Shown here piece after piece: positions 45,064-54,969 of a DNA stretch of 64,000 nt. Origin of the DNA: Mesorhizobium wenxiniae (GTDB taxonomy: Bacteria; Pseudomonadota; Alphaproteobacteria; Rhizobiales; Rhizobiaceae); the NCBI RefSeq assembly GCF_002284535.1, contig NZ_NPKH01000011.1:485539-549538 (forward strand), written 5' to 3'. Below the pieces are notes generated by a model. It was not told the DNA's origin. It saw nothing but the letters and a program-made list of their open reading frames with translations, and searched no databases. Position numbers and translations under genes: made by a program. Position 1 is the stretch's first letter. Every line of letters starts with the position of its first letter.

Positions 45064-46833
45064 CTATCGAAACTCAATAATGTAGCCGTGCGAGCTGTTT
45101 TGCGGACCCATATCGTCCCACGTGCTCGCCTTGAGGTCGGCCGTGTCCCGGTTGCCGTCCAGATGAGCATAAAACATCGCAAAATCATCACCCTGCTTGT
45201 GCTCGTTGGGGTGGTTGGGAAGCCAATTGTTGTAAGTCATTGCCTCGCCGGTCAGCCATCGCCAGCCGCCACGAGGCTCGCGTCCCCCCGGATCCTGCTC
45301 AAGGCCGATCCACGGACCCATCTTGTAGGACACATTTCCGTCGAAGCCAGTTTCGAACATCCGGTCATCAGCCTCGAACAGTCCGTAAACAAAGTCGTTC
45401 TCCGCCTTTGACGAGATCGACGCCAGATGCGCTTTACACCGCTGGGCAGCAGATTTGGCGGTCTGCCAAGACGAGTGGCGATCGTAAACCGCCACATAGA
45501 GGCGGCTCCCAAACTCGCCGTAGATGATTTCTTTGCCCCTGAGGCATTGCGCGGCGCGAATAATGCGCTCATCGGTTTCGAGCCCTTTCAAATCCTCGGG
45601 TTCGAAGAGCCGCGCCTCGTCGGCAGATACGACGGAATTCGTGCTCGTGACGCCAACCAGTTCCAGCCTGTTGGCGACGACGCTATTGATATATCCGGTC
45701 TCGGTGAGCCCCAGCGCCTTCTGGTATCGAGAGATCGCCCTGCGAGTCTTTTGACCGAAATTCCCGTCCACCGCGCCTATGTCATATCCGAGGTCGGAAA
45801 GCGTCAGCTGGATTTCCTTGCGTTGAGACTGCGTCAGCCTCATACGGCTTTCAGCTTCCTGCGGCGACACGAGGCCATCGCCGCCACCTTCGAGCAGGCG
45901 CAGCGCAGCGCGCGCGCTGTCGGAGAAAGAGCCGGATTGGTGCTTGGCCAAGTAAAGCTGCCAGCCGCGTGCAGTGGCAATGCGCTCGGCTTTTTCGAAA
46001 TCTATCTGGGCGAGAAAATCGGATGCGGCGACAGCGGTCGCCGGCGCGCTGGCGTTGAAGTAAAATTCAGCGGCAATGTTCGAGACAATCTGCGGCGATT
46101 GGACGTTGTTCGTCTTTATCCGGACATCGCGGATCACACGCTTGAAAGCCGTACCTACCTCTAGCGAAGGGCTGGCCAGATGTTCAACTAAGGCCGTCGT
46201 GAAAGGCGAGTTCTCACCGACTCCATCGTAGGCGACCTGGCCAGGCGAAGCGGAGAAGGCGATCATCGTTCCCGAGCCGGTGGAACTCACCGGCGCCAGC
46301 CCCTTCAACGCAGCGCCGCGGGTGACGCCTTCGACGCTTGCATTCAGCCGGTCGGCGATCGGATTATTGCGACAGGCATCGACGAAAAGAAGCGAGAGCG
46401 AGGCTTTCCGCTCCATAATGCTTATAATGGAATTCAGCGCGATGGCTTCGGCGTCGACATCAAACTCCGACAGCAGCTCGGCATCGAGCCCGAGCAGAAA
46501 ATTTTCGCCTTTCAGCTGCATCCCGTGGCCAGCGAAGTAGAACAAGGCGGTGTCGGCTGGCCCGATCTTCTTTGAAAAATTAGAGAGTCCTCTCGCGAAA
46601 CCGGCCCGGTCGACATTGATCAGACTGTCTACCTCGAAGCCGTTTTCCTTCAGGAACGCTGTAAAGGCACGGGCGTCGGCGGCGGCGTTCGCCAACGGCG
46701 TTGTCGCCGTGTAGGCAGAATTCCCGACTACCAACGCAAGGCGCTTACCTTCCGCAGCGCTTAGCGGCGCTGAAAGGCCCAGCACCATCAGAAGCAGAAA
46801 AAATAGAAATGTCTGAAGATTTCTGAGCCCCAT
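45064..46833 (-). CDS. Exported caspase-fold protein with PG-binding and C-type-lectin domains
   Basis: 589 aa. A signal peptide (about 1-27, FLFFLLLMVLGLSAPLSAAEG) leads to a caspase p20-like domain (about 29-255): KRLALVVGNSAYTATTPLANAAADA, His103 in FYFAGHGMQLKGENFLLG, Cys154 in LLFVDACRNNP. A peptidoglycan-binding-like repeat lies at about 335-392 (IQLTLSDLGYDIGAVDGNFGQKTRRAISRYQKALGL). The C-terminal part (about 443-589) is C-type-lectin-like: WQTAKSAAQRCKAHLASIS, WIGLEQD, WRWLTGEAMTYNNWLPNHPNEHKQGDDFAMFY. This fusion would act at or outside the cell wall. It lies 109 bases after an FHA-cyclase gene on the same strand. Confidence 0.85.
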   Translation of the reverse strand: MGLRNLQTFLFFLLLMVLGLSAPLSAAEGKRLALVVGNSAYTATTPLANAAADARAFTAFLKENGFEVDSLINVDRAGFARGLSNFSKKIGPADTALFYFAGHGMQLKGENFLLGLDAELLSEFDVDAEAIALNSIISIMERKASLSLLFVDACRNNPIADRLNASVEGVTRGAALKGLAPVSSTGSGTMIAFSASPGQVAYDGVGENSPFTTALVEHLASPSLEVGTAFKRVIRDVRIKTNNVQSPQIVSNIAAEFYFNASAPATAVAASDFLAQIDFEKAERIATARGWQLYLAKHQSGSFSDSARAALRLLEGGGDGLVSPQEAESRMRLTQSQRKEIQLTLSDLGYDIGAVDGNFGQKTRRAISRYQKALGLTETGYINSVVANRLELVGVTSTNSVVSADEARLFEPEDLKGLETDERIIRAAQCLRGKEIIYGEFGSRLYVAVYDRHSSWQTAKSAAQRCKAHLASISSKAENDFVYGLFEADDRMFETGFDGNVSYKMGPWIGLEQDPGGREPRGGWRWLTGEAMTYNNWLPNHPNEHKQGDDFAMFYAHLDGNRDTADLKASTWDDMGPQNSSHGYIIEFR

Positions 46834-46942
46834 GGCTGCCTCTCTGCCCTAGCAAAGCCTGAGCAGGAAAAGCATTGGTGTCAACATGGGAATAGGTGTT
46901 AGGCGTGTGAGCTGCGTTTCGAAAATCCAACTGCTGGCGCGC

Positions 46943-47848
46943 CTATATTAGGCTGAATACCTCGATCATCTCGGCGCGCCCTTTGACCTCGTGATAGCCG
47001 CAGGACTTGAAATATTGTCTACCTTCGGGCCACTGCTCGACGAACTGGGCGCTGACCAACAGCGGCTTGTCCAGTTTTCGCGTCAATCCCTCAATACGAA
47101 AGGCCAAATTGACCGCATCGCCCAGCGCGGTGTTGATGCCTTTGCCCAAAGCGCCGATAGCAACTTCACCCACATGAAGGCCAATGCGGCAGTCGAGTAC
47201 GATGTCTTGTTGTTCCCTGACCAGTACTCGGGTTGGCGACGTAGCCGCGTCTTCCGCAGCGCGGAGCGCCTGGGCAGCCTGAACCGCAGAGACACAGACA
47301 TCCGCTGCCGTCCCGTGCCAGTAAGCAAATACACAATCACCAATGAATTTGTCGATTGAGGCACCGTAGTGCGTCAAAATCATATTGCAGTCCATATACC
47401 ACTCGGCCAGGAGGGCCGCCACCTGTTCCGGGGACAGCCTTGCGCTGATTCCGGTAAACCCCTTCAAATCAGCGACGAACAGGGTGGCCGGCCGGCTCTT
47501 GGGGGCTGCCGGGTTGCCCCATTGAGTTTTTGTGTTCGCCGCTTGCGAATCCAGATCGGGGGCAGTCGTGCCCTGTTCGAAAAGAAAAATCGATCTGCCG
47601 AACTGGACGCGATCGCCGCTGTGCAGCACACGCGCGGTTGTGAGCGCCACGTCATTCACATAACTGCCATTGGCACTGCCGACGTCAACAACCCAGTAGT
47701 TCGCGCCGTCGCGCCGGATCGTTGCATGCTGGCGCGAAACTTCCCCGTCGGCCAGGCGTATGGTGGCATGTTCGCCACGACCAATCAGGTTGAAATCTCC
47801 CAGCCTATAGGCCTCGCTGTTGCCCAGTGCGGTTAAAGTTGCCGACAC
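46943..47848 (-). CDS. FHA-domain class III adenylate/guanylate cyclase
   Basis: 301 aa from a GTG at 47848 with GGGAGAGG just upstream (a longer frame to 47896 lacks this). The FHA domain is at about 13-90: LIGRGEHATIRLADGEVSRQHATI and VGSANGSYVND, for phosphothreonine binding. The cyclase is at about 120-300: metal Asp127 (VADLKGFTG) and Asp171 (DKFIGDCVFAYW), Lys167 and Thr240 fitting adenine recognition, Asn247 and Arg251 in GDAVNLAFRIEG for catalysis. All key residues are present, so cAMP production is likely. It may be the first gene of an operon with the caspase protein. Confidence 0.88.
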   Translation of the reverse strand: MSATLTALGNSEAYRLGDFNLIGRGEHATIRLADGEVSRQHATIRRDGANYWVVDVGSANGSYVNDVALTTARVLHSGDRVQFGRSIFLFEQGTTAPDLDSQAANTKTQWGNPAAPKSRPATLFVADLKGFTGISARLSPEQVAALLAEWYMDCNMILTHYGASIDKFIGDCVFAYWHGTAADVCVSAVQAAQALRAAEDAATSPTRVLVREQQDIVLDCRIGLHVGEVAIGALGKGINTALGDAVNLAFRIEGLTRKLDKPLLVSAQFVEQWPEGRQYFKSCGYHEVKGRAEMIEVFSLI

Positions 47849-47907
47849 GATCCTCTCCCGTACGCTCAAGCGCGCACGCAGGTGCAATCTTAACACGGAG
47901 CGTTAGG

Positions 47908-48153
47908 GATATCGAAGTCGCATCGGCCGGCACCAACCACGATGCCGACACCCCGTTGACGCACGACCTCGTCTCCTGGGCCGACATCATCTTCGTGATG
48001 GAAAGGCGCACCGCGCCAAACTGCAGAAGAAATTCAAGGCCAGCCTGAAGAAGGCGCGCGTGATCTGCCTCGACATTCCGGACGACTAATGAGTCCATGG
48101 ACCCAGGTCTGGTGCGTCTGCTGGAAGCGCGCGTCTCGAAGTATCTGGGTTGA
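47908..48153 (+). pseudogene. Decayed low-molecular-weight phosphatase-like gene
   Basis: The first frame reads DIEVASAGTNHDADTPLTHD then LVSWADIIFVME; the next frame continues AHRAKLQKKFKASLKKARVI then CLDIPDDY; after a second shift MDPGLVRLLEARVSKYLG ends at TGA 48151. Joined, this is the C-terminal two thirds of a low-molecular-weight tyrosine-phosphatase-like protein. The catalytic N-terminus (CxxxxxRS) is absent, and two frame breaks are visible. Clearly inactive. The gap from here to 48225 is empty. Confidence 0.7.
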
Positions 48154-48225
48154 ATGATGTGGCCGAGCGTTTCCCCCCACGCTTTAGAGAGAAAGTGTCT
48201 CGGCCAATCGCGAAGGTTGCGGTAG

Positions 48226-48414
48226 TCAGGCGTCGTGCTTGGGGCGGCGCTTGGCGTGGCCTTTCTCGGCGTCCGCCTCACCGTCGCGCGCCGGCTTGGC
48301 GTCGCCCTTGTCGGGGCGGGCGCGGTATCGATCGCTGGTCGGATGTGGGGGCGCTCCGTTGCGGGAGCTTTTGGTTTCAAGGCGGGTGATGAAAATGTCG
48401 AAGCGATTGGGCAT
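48226..48414 (-). CDS. Small hydrophilic hypothetical protein, 62 aa
   Basis: MPNRFDIFITRLETKSSRNG followed by a strongly charged, disordered tail (Lys, Arg, Asp, Glu, Pro). It starts seven bases after the stop of the next small gene upstream and would be co-transcribed. The ribosome site is weak (GGAG, 13 bases away). Function unknown; it may not be real. Confidence 0.4.
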   Translation of the reverse strand: MPNRFDIFITRLETKSSRNGAPPHPTSDRYRARPDKGDAKPARDGEADAEKGHAKRRPKHDA

Positions 48415-48421
48415 CGTCTGG

Positions 48422-48619
48422 TCAGTGCTCCATCGTGCTGCCGGTGCCGGTCGAGGGCTCGATTTTCAGCTTGGTTGCCTTTGACGGACGACGCTTTCGC
48501 GGCTTTTTAGCCAAGCTGGCGCCGGCTTTGGCAGGCAGGCTCTTGTCCGTTCGCGCGGCAAAGCGCTTGCGCCCTTCATAGTAGGGTTCGAAAACGTCCT
48601 GTATCTTGAGGCTGTCCAT
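48422..48619 (-). CDS. Small basic hypothetical protein, 65 aa
   Basis: From ATG 48619, with a strong GGGAGGAG site four bases upstream. MDSLKIQDVFEPYYEGRKRF then a Lys/Arg/Ala/Pro-rich tail (KKPRKRRPSKATKLKIEP) typical of nucleic-acid-binding or disordered proteins. A longer frame (to 48658) lacks a ribosome site. I do not recognise it. It precedes the 62-aa ORF. Confidence 0.55.
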   Translation of the reverse strand: MDSLKIQDVFEPYYEGRKRFAARTDKSLPAKAGASLAKKPRKRRPSKATKLKIEPSTGTGSTMEH

Positions 48620-48785
48620 CCTGCTCCTCCCGAGATCAGGCATAAATCCGCCGGGCACGGTTTCGTTCCGTACTGTGGCAAAGGCATGGCCGCCGCCTTA
48701 CTTCGGCATGGGTTTTGCCACCGGGCGTGAGCCGTGCCAAACAGGGTAGAATGCATTCATGGTCAGAGCCTGACGGGGAACACCG

Positions 48786-49721
48786 GTGACCGGCGAGTTG
48801 GCAAGACGCAGCTACGTGATCGGCCAGACCGAGATATCGGCCCGGCCGCTCGAGCCGGCGCTCTACCTGGTTGCGACGCCGATCGGCAATCTCGCCGACA
48901 TCACATTACGCGCACTTGAAACGCTCGCCGCCGCCGACATCGTCGCCTGCGAGGACACGCGTGTCAGCCGCGTGCTGCTCGACCGCTACGGGATTCGCCG
49001 CCGCACCACAGCCTATCACGAGCACAATGCCGGCGAGGCCGGCCCAAAACTGATCGCAGCCTTGCTGGCCGGGCAGAGCGTGGCGCTGATCTCGGACGCC
49101 GGCACGCCGCTGATCTCCGATCCCGGCTACCGACTGGTCGGCGAAGCGCTCGACCAGGGCATTCGCGTCGTGCCGATCCCCGGCCCGTCGGCGCCACTCG
49201 CGGCGTTGACGGCCTCCGGCCTACCCTCCGACGCCTTCCTGTTCGCCGGCTTCCTGCCGATTAAGACCGGCCAGCGGCTGACGCGGCTGGAAGCGCTGAA
49301 GACCGTGCCGGCGACGCTGATCTTCTTCGAATCGCCGCGCCGGCTGGCCGAAACGCTCGGTGCCATGGTCGAGGCGTTGGGTGGCGCCCGCAAGGCCGCG
49401 ATCGGCCGCGAGCTGACCAAGACCTTCGAGGAGATACGGACCGGCACCTTAGAGTCGCTCGCCGATCATTACGCGGCGGCCGACACGCCGAAGGGTGAGA
49501 TCGTCATCTGCGTCGGCCCGTCGGAAGCAGCGGCAGACGAACCGGCCGATATCGACCGGCTGCTGCTTTCGCTTGCCGCCGAGATGCCGGCCTCCAAGGC
49601 GGCGGCGGAAGCGGCCAAGATGACCGGCGGCCAGAAGCAGGCGCTTTACCGGCGATTGCTTGAACTCAAAGACACCGAACGCAAGGACGCCGGGAAGGGC
49701 GGGAAAGACGGCGATGGCTGA
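48786..49721 (+). CDS. rsmI: 16S rRNA (cytidine-1402) 2'-O-methyltransferase
   Basis: 311 aa from a GTG at 48786. It methylates the ribose of C1402 in the decoding centre with SAM. The tetrapyrrole-methylase fold is shown by [95 protein letters not shown] and [14 protein letters not shown]. The C-terminus is a Lys/Gly/Asp tail. It overlaps yraN by eight bases. Confidence 0.95.
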   Translation: MTGELARRSYVIGQTEISARPLEPALYLVATPIGNLADITLRALETLAAADIVACEDTRVSRVLLDRYGIRRRTTAYHEHNAGEAGPKLIAALLAGQSVALISDAGTPLISDPGYRLVGEALDQGIRVVPIPGPSAPLAALTASGLPSDAFLFAGFLPIKTGQRLTRLEALKTVPATLIFFESPRRLAETLGAMVEALGGARKAAIGRELTKTFEEIRTGTLESLADHYAAADTPKGEIVICVGPSEAAADEPADIDRLLLSLAAEMPASKAAAEAAKMTGGQKQALYRRLLELKDTERKDAGKGGKDGDG

Positions 49722-50091
49722 ACGCCCGGTCGCCAGCCGCCAACGGGCCTATCGGCACGGCCACCACAGCGAGTGGCTGGCGGCTGCGGCATTGATGGTG
49801 AAGGGCTATCGGATCCTGGCGCGCCGCCACCGCACGCGGTTCGGCGAGATCGACCTGATCGCCCGCCGCGGCGACCTAGTGCTGATCGTCGAGGTGAAGG
49901 CGCGCCGCACACTGATGGAAGCCATGGAGGCTGTTCGCTACGAATCGGAGCGTCGCATCGAAAGCGCCGCCGATCTCTGGCTGTCGCGACAGTCCGACTA
50001 TGGACGATTGTCGGTGCGTTTCGACATGGTCGCGGTGCTGCCGTGGCGCTGGCCGGTGCATGTCGAGAATGTTTTCTACGGGCGAGACTAG
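49714..50091 (+). CDS. yraN: UPF0102 (YraN) endonuclease-like protein
   Basis: 125 aa from ATG 49714 ([20 protein letters not shown]), inside the end of rsmI; a longer frame would start earlier but has no support. The UPF0102 motif is [24 protein letters not shown], with Glu, Asp and Glu-x-Lys as in Holliday-resolvase-like nucleases, plus [20 protein letters not shown]. It is next to rsmI in most proteobacteria. Its biological role is not established. Confidence 0.93.
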   Translation: MAERPVASRQRAYRHGHHSEWLAAAALMVKGYRILARRHRTRFGEIDLIARRGDLVLIVEVKARRTLMEAMEAVRYESERRIESAADLWLSRQSDYGRLSVRFDMVAVLPWRWPVHVENVFYGRD

Positions 50092-50103
50092 ACCATGCCC
50101 TGC

Positions 50104-50126
50104 CGCAAATGGCCGAGATAGGTGGA
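50104..50126. repeat. Dispersed 23-base repeat, copy B
   Basis: Second copy of the sequence at 19533-19555 (22 of 23 identical, A for G inside). It lies 13 bases past the yraN stop codon and 70 bases before the end of a minus-strand methyltransferase gene. Confidence 0.5.
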
Positions 50127-50196
50127 TGTTATCATCGCCTCGTCCATCGGGAACGGGCAAGCAGTGCCAATAGCCGAAACTGCAGCTAAATCTACG

Positions 50197-51024
50197 TCAG
50201 AGTTTGCTTGCGATCGCGATATGCGCCTCCTGTGGGAACGAGAAGCGCCTATCGACCATCATGCTCGGATCAAGGCGCAATCGAGTGGCGGAGGCGACCG
50301 CCTCTATCACGCTGTCGCGCTCGGACGCCTGGTAATCGGCCAAGAGGCCAGCCATGGGTGTAGCGATCAGCTGAAAACGTACATAGTCGAGAACAGATGG
50401 AAAGCTAATCGTTTTCGTGACGGTGTAGAGTTCGACGTCATCCAGCCCCTCTTTCCTCAACAGATCGCCGACCTCATTCGCGTCAGCAAAAATATGCTCG
50501 GCACGTTTGATCTTCGAGGCGTCCGGTCCTAGCCGCTCATCGAGAGCACTTGCAAACGCCTCTGCGCCGGGTGTGCGTTCGATGGCGCTATAGACGCTGA
50601 GCGCAACCCTGCCCGAAGATACCAGCACCCGCTTCATCTCGCGGACAGCGCAGGCTCGATCCGGGAAGAACTGGAGACCGAGTTGGCAAAGAACGAGGTA
50701 GATCGCGCCGTCATTAACCGGGAGTGCGAGGGCACTGCCTTGCAGCCATTCAATTGGCACACCTGTGTGCGGCACGGACCGCGCGACGGTGAGCATACCC
50801 TCATTCAAATCAAGCCCGATGACACGTCCCGTCGTGACCCGTTCGGCAGCCAGGCGCGTCACCACGCCAGTTCCGCAAGCAACGTCGAGTACGGCTTCTC
50901 CGCGCTTTGGCTGCACGCGATCGATAAGATCGGCTGCCCATATCGAAGTGATCGCCGGTACCAGGTAGCGCTGGTAAAGCTCGGGCGCGCTGCCATCGAG
51001 TTGCCAATGCTCGTGCCCTGACAT
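50197..51024 (-). CDS. Class I SAM-dependent methyltransferase
   Basis: 275 aa. The Rossmann-like core reads RGEAVLDVACGTGVVTRLAAERVTTGRVIGLDLNEGMLTVAR (motif I and the acidic motif II), then WLQGSALALPVNDGAIYLVLCQLGLQFFPDRACAVREMKRVLVSSGRVALSVYS. The C-terminal part (about 165-275) would choose the substrate. It resembles UbiE/Methyltransf_11-type enzymes acting on small molecules. No neighbouring pathway. It is followed by 51025-51203 with no gene. Confidence 0.85.
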   Translation of the reverse strand: MSGHEHWQLDGSAPELYQRYLVPAITSIWAADLIDRVQPKRGEAVLDVACGTGVVTRLAAERVTTGRVIGLDLNEGMLTVARSVPHTGVPIEWLQGSALALPVNDGAIYLVLCQLGLQFFPDRACAVREMKRVLVSSGRVALSVYSAIERTPGAEAFASALDERLGPDASKIKRAEHIFADANEVGDLLRKEGLDDVELYTVTKTISFPSVLDYVRFQLIATPMAGLLADYQASERDSVIEAVASATRLRLDPSMMVDRRFSFPQEAHIAIASKL

Positions 51025-51203
51025 GGCGCACCTGCAAGATATCGCCTGTTAGCAACGGTACCATGCCACACCACGGGTGTCTGCTCAGATGCGACGTTCC
51101 CTCCGGAATTGTGGTGGGGTGAACGTCCAGGAAGGGTTGAGCTCGGTCGTTCAGAGTGATTGGTCCGACCCTAGGGCGACCGTTCCAAACTGACTGTGCC
51201 GCC

Positions 51204-52010
51204 TTACCCCCAGACGAACAGCGCCGCCAGCCCGACGGTGCCGATGACCAGCCGCCACCAGCCGAACAGCGAATAGCCGTGGCGCGAGACGTAGTTGAGC
51301 AGGAAGCGCACGACGATAAGCGCCGCGACGAAGGCGGCGATGAAACCGGCGGTGATGACCGGCAGATCTGCGCTGGTCAGCACGTTGCGGTTCTTGAAGA
51401 GGTCGAAGGCGAAGGCGCCGACCATTGTCGGCATGGCGAGGAAGAAGGAGAATTCTGCAGCCGCGCGTTTGTCGACGCCCAGAAGCAGCGCGCCGACGAT
51501 CGTCGAGCCGGAGCGCGACGTGCCGGGGATCAGCGAAAGGCACTGGAACAGTCCGATCTGCAGATAGAGCCTGAGCGGAAACCGCTCGACGTCATGGTAG
51601 AGCGGCTTCGGCTTGAAGCGATCCACCCACAGCAGGACCACGCCGCCGATGATCAGCATGATGCAGATCAGCCTCGGCGATTCAAACAGTACCGTCTTGA
51701 TGAAGCCATGCGCCAGGGCGCCGATGACGGCGGCCGGCAGGAAGGCGACGAGGATGCCGAGGACGAAATGCCGCGTCACCCGATCACGCGGCAGATCGAC
51801 CAGCATCTGCCATAGACGATGGAAATAGACGCTGAGGATAGCCAGTATGGCGCCGAGCTGGATCAGGATCTCGAATGCCTTGCCGGTCGAATGGAAGCCG
51901 AGAAAATGGCCGGCAAGCAGGATATGGCCAGTCGACGAGACCGGAATGAACTCGGTCATGCCCTCGATCATGCCGAGCAGCAACGCTTCGACGATGGTCT
52001 GGCTTTCCAT
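51204..52010 (-). CDS. uppP: Undecaprenyl-diphosphatase
   Basis: 268 aa from ATG 52010 ([17 protein letters not shown]). It recycles the undecaprenyl carrier used for peptidoglycan and other glycans. The signature motifs are [24 protein letters not shown] near residue 17 and [35 protein letters not shown] near 155, with catalytic Glu, Ser, His and Arg. About eight membrane helices. The family was once called BacA (bacitracin resistance), unrelated to the peptide transporter BacA. Divergent from a GST gene. Confidence 0.95.
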   Translation of the reverse strand: MESQTIVEALLLGMIEGMTEFIPVSSTGHILLAGHFLGFHSTGKAFEILIQLGAILAILSVYFHRLWQMLVDLPRDRVTRHFVLGILVAFLPAAVIGALAHGFIKTVLFESPRLICIMLIIGGVVLLWVDRFKPKPLYHDVERFPLRLYLQIGLFQCLSLIPGTSRSGSTIVGALLLGVDKRAAAEFSFFLAMPTMVGAFAFDLFKNRNVLTSADLPVITAGFIAAFVAALIVVRFLLNYVSRHGYSLFGWWRLVIGTVGLAALFVWG

Positions 52011-52174
52011 GGAAACCTCGGCGTTCGAGTGAGGGCTTTGAAGAACGGCTTGCTTGTCATGGCGCGGAACTCCTCCTATAGGTCGCAGCACCCTGACGGC
52101 CACCTGAATTCGGGGCGGCCAAGACTTACCGGCGCAGCCGGCGATTTGCCAGTGCGCTCTATTATCGCGGGACC

Positions 52175-52867
52175 ATGCTGACGCTTTTCCACCACCCGAT
52201 GTTCGCCACCTGCCGCTTCGTTCGCCTCGCTTTCGGCGAGTATGGCGAGGAGCTGGCGCTGATCGAGGAAAAGCCGTGGATGCGGCGCAAGGAATTCCTG
52301 GCGCTGAACCCGGCCGGCACGCTGCCGATCCTGCTTGCCGAGGGCGACGTGCCGATTGTCGGCGCGGTCGTCATCGCGGAATATCTCGACGAGACGCGCG
52401 GCGTCTTGAAGCGCGACAAGCGGCTGTTCGCCGAAGACCCGATGGAGCGTGCGGAAATCCGCCGGCTGACCGACTGGTATCTGAACAAGGCCGAGGGCGA
52501 GGTTACCCGGCATCTGGTGCGCGAGCGCGTGCTGAAGCCGGTCATGCCGGAAACGGCGGGCGGCGGTTCGCCCGATTCGGCGGCGATCCGCGCCGCCCGC
52601 GCCAATATCCGCCAGCACATGAAATACACCAACTGGCTGGCCGGCACCCGCCATTGGCTGGCCGGCAACAAGGTCACCTATGCCGACCTCGCGGCTGCGG
52701 CTGCGCTGTCCGTGCTCGACTATCTCGGCGAGATCGACTGGCGCGAACACGCTGCCGCGCGCGAATGGTATGCACGGGTGAAATCACGGCCATCGTTCCG
52801 GCCGCTTTTGTCCGACCGGGTGCGCGGCCTGTCGCCGGTGTCACATTATGCGGACCTCGATTTCTAG
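52175..52867 (+). CDS. Glutathione S-transferase family protein
   Basis: 230 aa. N-terminal thioredoxin fold [24 protein letters not shown], with [29 protein letters not shown] near residue 46; C-terminal helices with [30 protein letters not shown] serine or cysteine at the active position (TC near residue 12) suggests a reductase-like GST. Its end overlaps the queG start by 20 bases, so the three genes GST-queG-SDR are one operon. Confidence 0.9.
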   Translation: MLTLFHHPMFATCRFVRLAFGEYGEELALIEEKPWMRRKEFLALNPAGTLPILLAEGDVPIVGAVVIAEYLDETRGVLKRDKRLFAEDPMERAEIRRLTDWYLNKAEGEVTRHLVRERVLKPVMPETAGGGSPDSAAIRAARANIRQHMKYTNWLAGTRHWLAGNKVTYADLAAAAALSVLDYLGEIDWREHAAAREWYARVKSRPSFRPLLSDRVRGLSPVSHYADLDF

Positions 52868-54008
52868 AGCGCAAAACCTGCGCGCGCTGATCGACCGCGA
52901 GGCACGGCGCGCCGGTTTCGATGCTGTTGCCGTCACCACGCCAAATGCCATCCCGCAGGCGCCCGCGCGGCTGGCCGAATTTGTCGCCGACGGCTTCCAC
53001 GGCTCTATGGGCTGGATCGCCGAGACGCTCGAACGCCGCGGCCAGCCGACGGCACTTTGGCCTGAGGTTCGCTCGATCATCGTGCTGGCCATGAACTATG
53101 GCCCCGACCACGACCCGCGCGCAGTGCTGGCAAAGCGCGACCGCGGCGCGATCTCCGTCTATGCGCAGAATCGCGATTACCACGACGTGATGAAAGGCCG
53201 GCTGAAAGAGATCGCCGGCAAGATCGTGGTGCGCGCCGGCGGCGACGTAAAAGTGTTCGTCGACACCGCTCCGGTGATGGAAAAGCCGCTGGCAGAAGCC
53301 GCCGGCCTCGGCTGGCAAGGCAAGCACACCAATCTGGTCAGCCGCGAGCACGGCTCCTGGCTGTTCCTCGGCACCATCTTCACGACGGCCGAGCTTGCAC
53401 CCGATACGCCCGAGGACGACCATTGCGGCTCCTGCCGCGCCTGTCTCGACGTCTGTCCGACCGACGCCTTTCCGGCTTCCTACCGGCTCGATGCGCGACG
53501 CTGCATCTCCTACCTCACCATCGAGAACAAGGGGCCGATCCCGCACGAGTTCCGGGAAAAGATCGGCAACCGCATCTATGGCTGCGACGATTGCCTCGCC
53601 GCCTGCCCGTGGAACAAGTTTGCCCGGGCGGCGTCCGAGGTGAAACTTGCCGCTCGCGACGATTTGCGCGAGCCGCCGCTCGCCGATCTCTTGGCGCTCG
53701 ACGACGCGGCCTTCCGGTCGTTCTTTAGCGGTTCGCCGATCAAGCGCATCGGTCGCGACCGCTTTGTCCGCAATGTGCTGATCGCCGCCGGCAATTCCGG
53801 CGAACCCTCGCTCGGCAACGCCGTGCGTGCCCTGCTCGATGACGCCTCGCCCCTGGTGCGCGGCGCGGCGGTATGGGCGCTGTCACGGCTTGTGCCGGCT
53901 CAGGAATTTGCCAAATGGGCCACCGCTGCGGTGAAAGCAGAACGCGACGAGGCCGTGCAACGCGAATGGCGAATGGCGCTGGCAAATCAAATCGAGACGC
54001 ATGCATGA
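52848..54008 (+). CDS. queG: Epoxyqueuosine reductase
   Basis: 386 aa, starting inside the GST gene. It carries out the last step of queuosine formation in tRNA (Asp, Asn, His, Tyr), using cobalamin and two [4Fe-4S] clusters. Motifs: [19 protein letters not shown] near residue 45, [18 protein letters not shown], the clusters [16 protein letters not shown] and [14 protein letters not shown], and C-terminal HEAT-like repeats. It overlaps the next gene by four bases. Confidence 0.95.
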   Translation: MRTSISRAQNLRALIDREARRAGFDAVAVTTPNAIPQAPARLAEFVADGFHGSMGWIAETLERRGQPTALWPEVRSIIVLAMNYGPDHDPRAVLAKRDRGAISVYAQNRDYHDVMKGRLKEIAGKIVVRAGGDVKVFVDTAPVMEKPLAEAAGLGWQGKHTNLVSREHGSWLFLGTIFTTAELAPDTPEDDHCGSCRACLDVCPTDAFPASYRLDARRCISYLTIENKGPIPHEFREKIGNRIYGCDDCLAACPWNKFARAASEVKLAARDDLREPPLADLLALDDAAFRSFFSGSPIKRIGRDRFVRNVLIAAGNSGEPSLGNAVRALLDDASPLVRGAAVWALSRLVPAQEFAKWATAAVKAERDEAVQREWRMALANQIETHA

Positions 54009-54910
54009 GCGAAAAGCAGATCTTCATTTTTGGCGCCGGCTATTCGGGCAAGGCATTTGCACGCGCCAACAAGGATGCCGGCACGATCTTTGGGACAACA
54101 CGCGCAGCGGAAAAATTCGAAGCGCTGCGGCAAGCCGGAATCCAGCCGCTGCTTTTCGATGGCACGCTGACACCCGAAATCGGCGATGCGCTCGAGAAAA
54201 CCACCCATCTTGTCGTCTCGGTGGCGCCGGACGAAGCCGGCGACCCTGTGCTGAATGCAGCGCGCGAGACAATCGCGGCGAAGATGCCGGCGCTCCAATG
54301 GATCGCCTATCTCTCCACCGTCGGCGTCTATGGCGACCATGGCGGCGACTGGGTGGACGAGACCGCCGAATGCCGGCCGGTGTCGAAGCGTTCGATGATG
54401 CGTGTCGCCGCCGAGCAGGACTGGCTGAAACTGGGTCGGGACATCGGCCGGCCGGTGGCGATCCTGCGGCTTTCCGGCATTTACGGGCCGGGCCGCAATG
54501 CCTTGGTCAATCTGGACAACGGCACTGCGCGGCGGCTAATCAAGCCCGGCCAGGTGTTCAACCGCATCCATTGCGACGACATTGCGGGGGCGCTCTGGCA
54601 TCTGCTCCAGGACAATCGCGGCGGCATCTTCAACGTCACCGACGACGTGCCGGCGCCGCCGCAGGACGTCGTCACCTATGCCGCAGGGCTGATGGGTATC
54701 GAGCCGCCGCCGGAAATTCCGTTCGAGACCGCCCAACTTTCGCCCATGGCGCGGTCCTTCTATGGCGAGAACAAGCGTGTCGCCAACACTGCGATCAAGG
54801 CGGCCGGCTATCGCTTTCGCTTTCCCGACTACCGGTCGGCCTTCGACCGTATGTGGGCTGACGGCAACTGGCGTGACGGCGAGGCGCGCAGCCCGATGAA
54901 GCGGTCGTGA
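54005..54910 (+). CDS. NAD(P)-dependent epimerase/dehydratase family (SDR) protein
   Basis: 301 aa from ATG 54005, coupled to queG by ATGA. The Rossmann motif is [23 protein letters not shown]; further [26 protein letters not shown] and [12 protein letters not shown], with [21 protein letters not shown]. The catalytic Tyr-x-x-x-Lys is replaced in this atypical YeeZ-like group (Met/Arg at that place), so it may bind nucleotide without classical SDR chemistry. The role is unknown. Confidence 0.85.
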   Translation: MSEKQIFIFGAGYSGKAFARANKDAGTIFGTTRAAEKFEALRQAGIQPLLFDGTLTPEIGDALEKTTHLVVSVAPDEAGDPVLNAARETIAAKMPALQWIAYLSTVGVYGDHGGDWVDETAECRPVSKRSMMRVAAEQDWLKLGRDIGRPVAILRLSGIYGPGRNALVNLDNGTARRLIKPGQVFNRIHCDDIAGALWHLLQDNRGGIFNVTDDVPAPPQDVVTYAAGLMGIEPPPEIPFETAQLSPMARSFYGENKRVANTAIKAAGYRFRFPDYRSAFDRMWADGNWRDGEARSPMKRS

Positions 54911-54969
54911 TCGAAACGTCGCGCCGGGCGTGATATGATTCGACTTAATTCGCAGAGGGGTTCTGCCTC

